A stretch of DNA of 64,000 nucleotides. Origin: Actinomycetota bacterium (GTDB lineage Bacteria; Actinomycetota; Acidimicrobiia; Acidimicrobiales; Microtrichaceae). Both the position numbers and the translations under genes were made by a program. The stretch lies in assembly GCA_016870275.1 (NCBI GenBank), contig VGBZ01000010.1, positions 1-64,000 on the forward strand. Direction: 5' to 3'. Positions 53,090-60,416 of the stretch are shown here, in pieces (position 1 is the stretch's first letter; every line of letters starts with the position of its first letter). Below the pieces are notes generated by a model. The model saw only the letters and a list, made by a program, of their open reading frames with translations, did not search any database and had not been told where the DNA came from.

Positions 53090-53136
53090 TAGAATTTGTC
53101 CTCAACCTGAAGACAAAATCTGGTCATCGGTTGAGG
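53090..53136 (+). promoter_or_regulatory. Candidate promoter and dyads upstream of SGNH copy 2
   Basis: TAGAAT (53090-53095) resembles a -10. Two nested dyads follow: TTTGTC/GACAAA (53095-53100 and 53112-53117) and CCTCAACC/GGTTGAGG (53100-53107 and 53129-53136), which could form alternative hairpins in the leader or serve as an operator. GTG 53152 lies 15 bases beyond. Confidence 0.4.
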
Positions 53137-53151
53137 CGGGGGCAATTCATC

Positions 53152-54657
53152 GTGACTGGCCGGGCAGAGATCCCTGAGGCGAACAGCGTCCGAGGAGACC
53201 TGACGTGGAGCGAGGTGGCCAGGCGTGCGGTCATACCATCCGTCGTGGCGCTGGTGGCTTTGGTTTTCGGGCTCTCCGGCCTGGCCTGGTTCGCCGGTCT
53301 TGCTGCCCTTGGGATGGTCGGGATCGGTCTGTTGCGGCCAAGCCTGGCTCGCCGATTCGATCAGGCGCTGGGGGAGCTCGCAGCGTCGATCGCCACGGTG
53401 GTAGGACGGATCCTGGCCGTGTTGGGTTGGGTCGTGCTGGTCTTTCCTGTCTGGGCAGTGGGGTCGATCGTGCCTGCTCTCGAGCGCCGCCGTGTCGGCG
53501 GTCAGTCGCTCGGGTGGGTCCGAACAACTTCGGAGTCCCGGACCAGCTTCACCAAAACTTTCAGCTCTCCGCCGGCGAGGGGCCCGAATTGGCCATTCCG
53601 AGCGGTCGCCTTCTTCGGTGCCGTGGCGCTCGGTGCGCTTGGTGCACTGTTCTGGGCCGGTGGAGGTTCGGCGAATTCCGGGGTGCTCCAGTCGGCCTCA
53701 CCGGTGATCCTGAGACCGCAGGTGTTCGAGCCGGAGGCGGAGGCGTGGGCGCTCTCGTATGCCTTTGCGGAGGAACCATGGGCTCAGGAGGCGATTGCTG
53801 ATGCTGCGAGCATTTCAGGCCGCCCAGATCCCGTGCTGGGCTGGCGCAGCAACGATCTCGTTTCGAAACACGTCAACATCGTCGACGGCCGCAGAGTTTC
53901 GTGGACCCCGCCGAATCCGACGATCACGGTGTGGTTCTTCGGCGGCTCGACGATGTTCGGAGATGGTCAGCGCGATGGCCACACGATCCCTTCTGCAGTA
54001 GCGCGCGCTGCGGCCGCAGATGGGGTGCAGATCGAGGCCGTCAACTTCGGCGTCGGGAGCTACAACAACTTTCAGGAGACCATGACGTTCGTGCAGGCGC
54101 TCGAGGAGATGCCTCCTCCCGACATGGCGGTCTTCTACGACGGGGCCAACGAGTGGTCCACTGCACTCGAACGAGCCAACTTCGGCGAAGTCGATCCGAG
54201 TCGGATCTACTACCAGGCTGCGAGCGAGGAGGAACGGGCAGATCGCGTGGCGCGTGCCCCAGAGCTGACACTGTCGTCTGACCAGCAGTTCGAGGCCGTA
54301 GTCGATCTCGGCGCTGCCCAGTATCGACGTGGCGTCAGAATCGCTGAGGCGGCGGCTGCGGCGAAAGGTGTTGAGATCGTTCACATCTGGCAGCCCGGGG
54401 TCTGGTCGACACCGGTCCGCCCGTTCACCGATGAACTGCTCGATCGTTGGCAGCTCACTTCTGAGTCGCTCGAGCAGATTCGTTCCCTGATGCAGCAGAT
54501 GAAGGAACGATCAGGGGTCAATCCGGTCGATCTGAGTGATGCGCTTGCGGAGGTTGATCAACCGACCTTCTTCGATCCTGCTCACACGAACGAGCTCGGG
54601 GCTCGGGTGGTGGGCGAGCGGCTGTACACGTTGATCCGACCGATGCTCAACGCGTGA
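53152..54657 (+). CDS. SxtJ-like membrane domain fused to SGNH/GDSL hydrolase, copy 2
   Basis: A 501-residue paralogue of 32133-34181. The N-terminal ~110 residues hold three hydrophobic segments in the SxtJ pattern, ending IVPALERRRVGGQSLGW; another segment is near residues 150-170. The SGNH domain has block I FFGGSTMFGDGQRDGHTI (Ser266), NFGVGSYNNFQE, block III FYDGANEWS and the Asp475/His478 pair in DPAHTNELG. It lacks the long C-terminal tail of copy 1. GTG 53152 is favoured over TTG 53131, which falls in the leader dyads. It is convergent with carbamoyltransferase copy 2, the reverse of the divergent order in copy 1. Probable role: O-acyl ester transfer or removal outside the membrane. 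Confidence 0.8.
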   Translation: MTGRAEIPEANSVRGDLTWSEVARRAVIPSVVALVALVFGLSGLAWFAGLAALGMVGIGLLRPSLARRFDQALGELAASIATVVGRILAVLGWVVLVFPVWAVGSIVPALERRRVGGQSLGWVRTTSESRTSFTKTFSSPPARGPNWPFRAVAFFGAVALGALGALFWAGGGSANSGVLQSASPVILRPQVFEPEAEAWALSYAFAEEPWAQEAIADAASISGRPDPVLGWRSNDLVSKHVNIVDGRRVSWTPPNPTITVWFFGGSTMFGDGQRDGHTIPSAVARAAAADGVQIEAVNFGVGSYNNFQETMTFVQALEEMPPPDMAVFYDGANEWSTALERANFGEVDPSRIYYQAASEEERADRVARAPELTLSSDQQFEAVVDLGAAQYRRGVRIAEAAAAAKGVEIVHIWQPGVWSTPVRPFTDELLDRWQLTSESLEQIRSLMQQMKERSGVNPVDLSDALAEVDQPTFFDPAHTNELGARVVGERLYTLIRPMLNA

Positions 54658-54708
54658 GGAACATCGGGGCCTGAGCCCTCAACGGGTGGCGGATGCAGGA
54701 TCGGCTGC

Positions 54709-56514
54709 TCACTGTTCTGCTCGGTCGAGGAGGCAGTCCTCGACAAGTAGCCAGTCCATGTCGGTGGCCATGAAGCAGCGGTAGGCGTCTTCGAATGTCG
54801 CAACGATCGGCTCACCACGAACGTTGAACGAGGTGTTGACGAGCACTGGACATCCGGTGAGCCCTTCGAAGGCCGAGAGGATCCGGAAGAGTTCGGGATA
54901 ACGCTCGGCGTCGACTGTCTGAACTCGTGCCGTGCCATCGACGTGAGTTACCGCAGGGATGGGAGAGCGGATCGACCCCAGTCGATCCCCCAGGTTTGCT
55001 GGATCGGTCGGGAGTAGCTCCGTCGGATCGGATTCGACCGGCGTGGTTGAGTTCCGGACTCCGGCAACGAAGGACATGTACGGCGAAGGACCGTCGATCT
55101 CGAACCACTCCGCACACCGCTCCTCGAGGACGACTGGTGCGAAGGGACGAAACGATTCACGGTTCTTTATCTTCACGTTCAATCGCTGTTGCATTGTCGT
55201 GGACCTCGCATCGGCGAGGATCGATCTGTTGCCGAGGGCGCGTGGGCCGAACTCCATTCGTCCCGAGCAGACCCCGATGACTGCGCCGTCGTTGAGGAGG
55301 CCAGCGAGTCGCTCAGCCCGTTGCGTCGGGTCGGACAGCACTTCGTGCGGTCGACTGAGACTCGAGAGAGTCGCGGCGACAGGCACTGTTGATGGCGGGG
55401 GACCGAGGAGCGCCCCTCGCATTGAGTCCACTCCATCTGCGGTCGGGCGCATATTCCCGAGTACGTCGTGCCATGCCCACAGGGCGCAGCCGAGAGCCGA
55501 CCCAGCGTCACCCGCAGCCGGCTGGACCCAGATCTGCTCGAACGGGCCGTCCCTGAGAAGGCGTCCGTTCGCTACGCAGTTGAGCGCAACTCCTCCTCCC
55601 AACACGGCCTGGCGTCTGCCGGACACCCGGTGTGCGTGGTTGGCGATTCGGAGGATGATGTCCTCGACAACGTCCTGGATCGAACGAGCCAGATCGCACT
55701 CGCGTTGTGTGATTGGCGAGTCCGGTTGGCGGGGTGGTCCGTCGAACAGATGGCCGAACCGATCGCTGGTCATCCGTCGACCCGAGAGATAGTCGAAGTA
55801 ACGGAGGTCGATGGCGAAGGAGCCGTCGTCGCGAAGATCAACGACCTTGTCGAGGATCCGATCCCGGTATCGAGGCGTGCCGAATGGTGCGAGCCCCATC
55901 AGCTTGTACTCACCCGAGTTGACCCGGAATCCGGCGGCGTGAGTGAACGCTGAGTAGAGGAGACCGATCGAATCCGGGAATCGCATCTCCTCGAGCAGTT
56001 CGATGGAGTTCCCGCTTCCAACTCCGATCGAACTCGTGGCCCATTCTCCGACCCCGTCGAAGGTGAGAATACACGCCGAGTCGAACGGGGACGGGTAGAA
56101 GGCTGCAGCGGCGTGGCTCATGTGGTGCTCGGCGAAGACCGTCGTTCCCGGTCGCGAGAAGCCGAGCGACTTCAGCGCTCGGTCGACTTCAAATGAGATC
56201 CAGAGCTTTCGACGAAGCATCTCGTCCATCGCTCTCGGGAACGTCCTGAAGCCGCTCGGCCCGATGGCAGTGAAGGTGCGGAGTACCCGAACGAAACTGG
56301 ACAGAGGCTTCTCGTAGTAGGCAACGACGTCAATCCCGTTACGCTCAATGCCGCCCTCTGCGAGGCAGTACTCGATCGCTCCGAGCGGCATCGACGCGTC
56401 GTTCTTGATCCGGGTGAATCGTTCCTCCTGCGCAGCGGCGACGATCCGTCCGTCCTGTACCAGCGCTGCGGCGGCATCGTGGTAGAAGGCACTGATTCCG
56501 AGGATGTTCACCAC
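54709..56514 (-). CDS. O-carbamoyltransferase (NodU/CmcH/SxtI family), copy 2
   Basis: A 601-residue paralogue of 30288-32111, similar along its whole length: ILGISAFYHDAAAALVQDG, EERFTRIKNDASMP, HHMSHAAAAFYPSPF, LTFDGVGEWATSSIG, VNSGEYKLMGLAPFG, GRMEFGPRALGNRSILADAR and NTSFNVRGEPIV. It should transfer carbamoyl from carbamoyl phosphate to a hydroxyl. The most divergent part is residues ~395-430 and ~480-515. The DUF5989 gene lies directly upstream on the same strand with a ten-base gap, so the two form an operon; GTG 56514 or the next codon GTG 56511 is the start. It ends 51 bases from the convergent SGNH copy 2. Confidence 0.92.
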   Translation of the reverse strand: MVNILGISAFYHDAAAALVQDGRIVAAAQEERFTRIKNDASMPLGAIEYCLAEGGIERNGIDVVAYYEKPLSSFVRVLRTFTAIGPSGFRTFPRAMDEMLRRKLWISFEVDRALKSLGFSRPGTTVFAEHHMSHAAAAFYPSPFDSACILTFDGVGEWATSSIGVGSGNSIELLEEMRFPDSIGLLYSAFTHAAGFRVNSGEYKLMGLAPFGTPRYRDRILDKVVDLRDDGSFAIDLRYFDYLSGRRMTSDRFGHLFDGPPRQPDSPITQRECDLARSIQDVVEDIILRIANHAHRVSGRRQAVLGGGVALNCVANGRLLRDGPFEQIWVQPAAGDAGSALGCALWAWHDVLGNMRPTADGVDSMRGALLGPPPSTVPVAATLSSLSRPHEVLSDPTQRAERLAGLLNDGAVIGVCSGRMEFGPRALGNRSILADARSTTMQQRLNVKIKNRESFRPFAPVVLEERCAEWFEIDGPSPYMSFVAGVRNSTTPVESDPTELLPTDPANLGDRLGSIRSPIPAVTHVDGTARVQTVDAERYPELFRILSAFEGLTGCPVLVNTSFNVRGEPIVATFEDAYRCFMATDMDWLLVEDCLLDRAEQ

Positions 56515-56524
56515 TCAACGTTCC

Positions 56525-56692
56525 TCAGAACAGGGTGTACACAGCGTAGGGAATGCTCGCTTTCGTGGCTGAGACCATCACGACGGCGAGGGCGATGATG
56601 GGGGCGATCAGGAGCAGCCACCACGCTCGATGGTCAACGGAGTACCGGACGACGTCGCTTGCCAGCCTCCAGGCGTGTCGTAGCCTCAGCAT
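56525..56692 (-). CDS. DUF5989/SxtK-like single-span membrane microprotein, copy 2
   Basis: A 55-residue protein beginning MLRLRHAWRLASDVVRYS, then a WW pair, one membrane span and the end PYAVYTLF. It aligns without gaps worth noting to 35225-35395 (56 residues): DVVRYS, WW and AVYTLF coincide. ATG 56692 has GAGGA about eight bases upstream. It is the first gene of a two-gene operon with carbamoyltransferase copy 2, which is strong support for a shared role. Basic N-terminus and single span predict a cytoplasmic-in topology. In saxitoxin clusters a protein of this size (SxtK) sits near sxtI and sxtJ. Confidence 0.85.
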   Translation of the reverse strand: MLRLRHAWRLASDVVRYSVDHRAWWLLLIAPIIALAVVMVSATKASIPYAVYTLF

Positions 56693-56952
56693 CCCTGCGT
56701 CCTCAAGGCCTCAGGCGGCTCAAGTCCCACCGCAGGGAGTCGAGGTCGCTTCTCGGTGGGTCGGCGATTCCACATCGATTGCGAAGGAACGTTGCCCACC
56801 TGCTCGAGGTTAGGGGGAACTCGAGGATCTGGCTACGGCTGAGATTCACAGCGTTGCTGGGGTCTGGTCGGAACCGACGTTCCCGTTGGCGGTTGTCAGG
56901 TCGAACGGTAACGTCTTCATGGTGGGGCAGAAAGCTGAGCGGGGCTGAGAAC

Positions 56953-57780
56953 GTGGGAATCGAACGTCCACACATTCGTGACATGCAGGCGGACGAGGAG
57001 CTTGTCGAGCGGGGATTCGTGGTGCTCCCGGGTGCAGCTCGACATGCCGTGCCGGAACTCCGGGCCGCCCACAGACTCCTTGTGGGACGGGCGCCGGCTG
57101 GGTTCCACTCCACCCCGTACACCCGCGACGCGTCGGTTCGGCGAAACGTGCACGACCGACTCGTCGAGATCCTCCACCCAGTGGTCGACGGGAGCATCGC
57201 CGGCGCTCGTCCGATTCTTGGGAGCTTCGTGACGAAGCGTCGGGGTGAGGAGAGTCGGATGCCTCCCCACATGGACTGGACGTTCGTCGACGAGCAGGTT
57301 GCTTCGTCCTTGAATTTCTGGGTGCCGCTCGAGAACGTCGGTGCCCGCAATGGGGCAATGAAGGTTCTCCCGTACTCGCACCGCGTCCGGGGAACGATCA
57401 GGGGCCTCGGGACCGACAATCCGTTCGCCCACATCGAGGGAGCTGTTGCTGGCCAGATGGTCACACTGCGGATGCGAGCGGGGGACGTGCTCATCCATGA
57501 CCACCGTTTACTGCACGCCTCGGAACCCAATCGCAGCCGTCGCCCCAGACTGGTGGCAGCGCTCGCTCTGGTGCCCGAATCGGAACCGGCGGTTCACTTC
57601 AAGCAGGTTGCTCCCGGACAGATGATCCGTTATGACCTCGAAGATCGATTCTTCGTCGACTACGTCTACGGGGATGAGGATCTGCCGTCGAGCGCTCGTG
57701 AACGGGACCAGAGGCGGTTTGCCAATCCGACGTTGACACTCGAGGACCTTCGATCCTTTGGAGTGGAGGTTCTCGGGTGA
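56953..57780 (+). CDS. PhyH-family Fe(II)/2-oxoglutarate oxygenase, copy 3
   Basis: A 275-residue predicted oxygenase. The iron ligands are His and Asp in MPPHMDWTFVDEQ, with the distal His in LLHASEPNRSRRPRLVA, which also holds the 2-oxoglutarate Arg. FWVPLENVGARNGAMKVLPY is the shared core strand. GTG 56953 is preferred, with ATG 56983 an alternative; frames further upstream are arginine-rich and unlikely. It opens a three-gene PhyH operon: the next gene starts inside its stop codon (GTGA). The 260-bp gap upstream is divergent from DUF5989 copy 2 and holds no gene. It seems to lack close similarity to copies 4 and 5 beyond the motifs. Confidence 0.84.
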   Translation: MGIERPHIRDMQADEELVERGFVVLPGAARHAVPELRAAHRLLVGRAPAGFHSTPYTRDASVRRNVHDRLVEILHPVVDGSIAGARPILGSFVTKRRGEESRMPPHMDWTFVDEQVASSLNFWVPLENVGARNGAMKVLPYSHRVRGTIRGLGTDNPFAHIEGAVAGQMVTLRMRAGDVLIHDHRLLHASEPNRSRRPRLVAALALVPESEPAVHFKQVAPGQMIRYDLEDRFFVDYVYGDEDLPSSARERDQRRFANPTLTLEDLRSFGVEVLG

Positions 57781-58652
57781 CTGAGCGACCTGAGCGGCGT
57801 TGGCCGCTTCTGCGCGACCCTGACCTCCGTCGACGACTCGAGCGGGATGGCTTCTTGCGTCTACCGTTCCTCTCCCCTGGTGCCGTGGCGCGGCTTGAGG
57901 AGCTCTGGTCGTCGCTGGGTCCTCCGATTGTCGAAGGGATCTACTCGAACCTCCACGATCAGCCTCCCGACTGCAACCGAAACGTGAACGATGTGATTGC
58001 AGAGGTGTTCGAAGAACCCCTTCGGCGCCTGTTCGTGGACGCGGTCATCGGGGGTTCGAGCTTCCTCGTCAAGGGTTGCGGGGAACAGAGCGCCTCGACG
58101 CTGCACCAGGACTGGTGCGTCGTTGATGAAGATCGCGCAGGCTCGCTCTCGATGTGGGTCCCGCTCGTCGACGTCGATGAGGACAACGGAGCACTGCAGG
58201 TCCTTCCGGGTACGCATCGAATGAGGCGTTCAATCCGATCCTTCGACACGCTGTCCCGTTATCTCGATTTCGAGGAGGCCGGTGACCTCGCCGTGTGTGT
58301 GAGAGCGTCAGCTGGCGACGTGGTCCTCTACGCCCACGACCTCTTCCATGGGTCACAGCCCAACTGGACCAACCGGGTTCGGGTCGCAGCGGTGGCAGGG
58401 CTTGTTGCGTCAGACACTGGACTGTGCCACTACCGGGCGACCGGTCCGACTGTCGACGACTTCGAACGACTGGATGTCGACTGGGACTTCTTCGAGAAGG
58501 ACATCGCCGTGCTCGCATCCGGAGGTGAGATCGTCAGACGGGGAGTTCCCTGCCGGGTCAACCGACATCTCCTCGATGTCGAAGAGGTGCTCGCCCATGC
58601 TCGACAACATCGTCAATCCTTGAACCGAGGTCTGGTGGACTCCAATGATTGA
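57777..58652 (+). CDS. PhyH-family Fe(II)/2-oxoglutarate oxygenase, copy 4
   Basis: A 291-residue predicted oxygenase. TLHQDWCVVDEDRAGSLSMW carries the HxD iron pair; the distal His is in DLFHGSQPNWTNRVRVA. MWVPLVDVDEDNGALQVLPG is the central strand also seen in copy 5 (IALVDCDENNGSLEIFNG), so the two are sister genes by tandem duplication. GTG 57777 overlaps copy 3 by four bases, and the last eight bases overlap copy 5. Such tight coupling suggests equal production of all three proteins and perhaps successive hydroxylations of one molecule. Confidence 0.85.
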   Translation: MTERPERRWPLLRDPDLRRRLERDGFLRLPFLSPGAVARLEELWSSLGPPIVEGIYSNLHDQPPDCNRNVNDVIAEVFEEPLRRLFVDAVIGGSSFLVKGCGEQSASTLHQDWCVVDEDRAGSLSMWVPLVDVDEDNGALQVLPGTHRMRRSIRSFDTLSRYLDFEEAGDLAVCVRASAGDVVLYAHDLFHGSQPNWTNRVRVAAVAGLVASDTGLCHYRATGPTVDDFERLDVDWDFFEKDIAVLASGGEIVRRGVPCRVNRHLLDVEEVLAHARQHRQSLNRGLVDSND

Positions 58653-59496
58653 ACGACGCGTCTTGAGAGATGACGAACTGGAAGGTCTGCTGGTGGAACG
58701 CGGCTACGTCGTTGTGCCGTTGTTGTCGGGCAACGAGGTCGCGGAATTGCGGGACTGGTACTTGGGTGCGAGCTCCGGAGCGTCGCATCGGCCTGATGGC
58801 GCCTACGACCCAACTTACGCCGAGTTCACGGTGATCCACACCGATCCGCAGTTCCGATCCGCAAGCTTCGAACGGATTGTCGACGTCGTCGGTGGGAGTG
58901 TCCACCGTCTGCTCGACGACTATCGGCCGCTGGTGGCGAACTTCGTCAACAAGCCCGTTGGTAGCGGAGTTGTACCTCTCCACCAGAACTGGTCAGTGGT
59001 CGATGAGGGTCGGTTCCGGTCGGTGTCAGTGTGGATTGCGCTCGTCGACTGCGATGAGAACAACGGATCGCTGGAGATCTTCAACGGCAGTCATCGCAGT
59101 CTGCGTGAACCTCGAGGAATGTGGGCCTACGAAGCGTTCGCCGAGGTCGCAGACGATGTTCGTGGCCTCCTGGAACTCGTTCCCGTACCCGCCGGTCACG
59201 CCGTGATTCTCGACGACGCCCTGCTTCACTACTCAGCGCCCAATCACGGAGCCGAAGATCGCCTAGCCATTCAACTGGTCATGATCCCTGAGGATGCTAG
59301 GTCCCGGTTCTGCGAGCGGGTCGACCTCGTCGATGGCCTCATGGAAGTCGACGTCTGGGAGGTCTCGCCTGAGTTCTTCTGGAACTTCTGGCACGGTGTC
59401 GGAGATGCGGATTTCGGTCGCCGGGTTGACCGGATTCAGCTTCCGGTCCCGCGATTCGATCGCGAGGCGTTCGATCGAACGTTCGTCGACCGCTGA
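58645..59496 (+). CDS. PhyH-family oxygenase-like protein with HxN in place of HxD, copy 5
   Basis: A 283-residue PhyH homologue with the fold motifs VPLHQNWSVVDEGRF, ALVDCDENNGSLEIFNGSH and DDALLHYSAPNHG. The proximal iron motif is changed: His113 is kept but the Asp position is Asn115, where copies 2 and 4 have HQD. The distal His (LLHYSAPN) and Arg are kept. In known 2-oxoglutarate halogenases the Asp is Ala or Gly; Asn is neither, so the protein may be inactive as an oxygenase, bind metal weakly, or have changed chemistry. ATG 58645 overlaps copy 4 by eight bases. It ends the PhyH operon. Confidence 0.83.
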   Translation: MIERRVLRDDELEGLLVERGYVVVPLLSGNEVAELRDWYLGASSGASHRPDGAYDPTYAEFTVIHTDPQFRSASFERIVDVVGGSVHRLLDDYRPLVANFVNKPVGSGVVPLHQNWSVVDEGRFRSVSVWIALVDCDENNGSLEIFNGSHRSLREPRGMWAYEAFAEVADDVRGLLELVPVPAGHAVILDDALLHYSAPNHGAEDRLAIQLVMIPEDARSRFCERVDLVDGLMEVDVWEVSPEFFWNFWHGVGDADFGRRVDRIQLPVPRFDREAFDRTFVDR

Positions 59497-59645
59497 TGCG
59501 GTGGACCGGATCAGGTGACCGGGCACCACAGTCGTCGTGCGGGATTCTGAATCAGGGGTAGACGATGGCATCTGTGCCCCGATCTACCGAATCTTCCCCC
59601 ACCCCCTACGCTTGTGCAGTGGGCACCAGAGTTCAGTCAGGAAAA

Positions 59646-60416
59646 ATGGGCATGGCGACACGTCGTGGAGGAACCCGTTCGGTCTCGGCACTTGCGATAG
59701 TCGCAGCTGCGTCGGTCGTACTGTTCGCTCTGGGGTGTGGGCGGAACGAGACGACGGCTTCGGAGCAAGCGACACCTGGATTCACCGACCGGCAGTCTGA
59801 AGTCAGCGACCAGCCGTTTGAGCTCTTCGATCCGACCACCGCTGATGGACCAACCACGATTCCTGGTCCGGGGCCGACGTTGTTCCTGCCGTCAGGAGTG
59901 GAGCGTCCAACCACGAGCATCGTGGGAGTGGAGCCCTTCCAGTCGACGACGACCACGACGACCTCGACCACGACGACCACCACCACGACACTCCCGCTGG
60001 TCATCACTCGACCAGCAACGAATGACAGGATCTGTCTGGGCTTCTACGGCGTGGCTGACGTCATCCGCAGAGGTCAGAGGCAGGTGACCGAACAGAACTG
60101 GACCGACACCGTCGTCTTCGACCGCTACCGAGCCGACTGGATCAGTGCCATTGGCGCAGGCCGGAGGGAATTGCAGGGAGCGCCGCCCGGACCCGAGGGC
60201 TCGTTGGCCTCGGCCTTGTCAAGGCGTCTCGACCTCTCAGCGACGGTGGCCCAGACCGTCACGTCATTCTCAGGTGCTCAATTGATGCTGGGGGCGATCT
60301 CGGTCTCTCCACCGGCCCCTGGAGAACCGGTTGGTTGGCTCGAGATCGAGGCCCATCTGCTGCGCGTGTGCCCGAGTGTCATTCGGGAGTTGACCGGCAA
60401 GGACACGATCAACTGA
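59646..60416 (+). CDS. Putative secreted lipoprotein with Thr-rich linker
   Basis: A 256-residue protein of no known family. The N-terminus has basic residues, a hydrophobic stretch (SVSALAIVAAASVVLFALGC) and Cys31 in an ALGC lipobox-like site, so it is probably a lipoprotein on the outer face of the membrane. Residues ~105-120 are a run of Thr broken by one Ser, encoded by ACG/ACC/ACT repeats at about 59945-59990, a flexible linker typical of exported actinobacterial proteins. Two Cys (ICLGF, RVCPS) flank a ~110-residue C-terminal domain and may form a disulfide. ATG 59646 follows AGGA; a longer frame lacks a signal at its start. It overlaps wzt by eight bases tail to tail. Confidence 0.72.
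   Translation: MGMATRRGGTRSVSALAIVAAASVVLFALGCGRNETTASEQATPGFTDRQSEVSDQPFELFDPTTADGPTTIPGPGPTLFLPSGVERPTTSIVGVEPFQSTTTTTTSTTTTTTTTLPLVITRPATNDRICLGFYGVADVIRRGQRQVTEQNWTDTVVFDRYRADWISAIGAGRRELQGAPPGPEGSLASALSRRLDLSATVAQTVTSFSGAQLMLGAISVSPPAPGEPVGWLEIEAHLLRVCPSVIRELTGKDTIN

Noticed and set aside
30288-56692. A saxitoxin-type biosynthetic cluster
   Set aside because: Only the I/J/K/L-like parts are present; no SxtA-like PKS, amidinotransferase or Rieske oxygenases. The context is glycan synthesis.
59940-59995. Simple repeat of ACG/ACC units as a CRISPR-like or VNTR element
   Set aside because: It is the coding sequence of a Thr-rich linker in the lipoprotein; no spacers.
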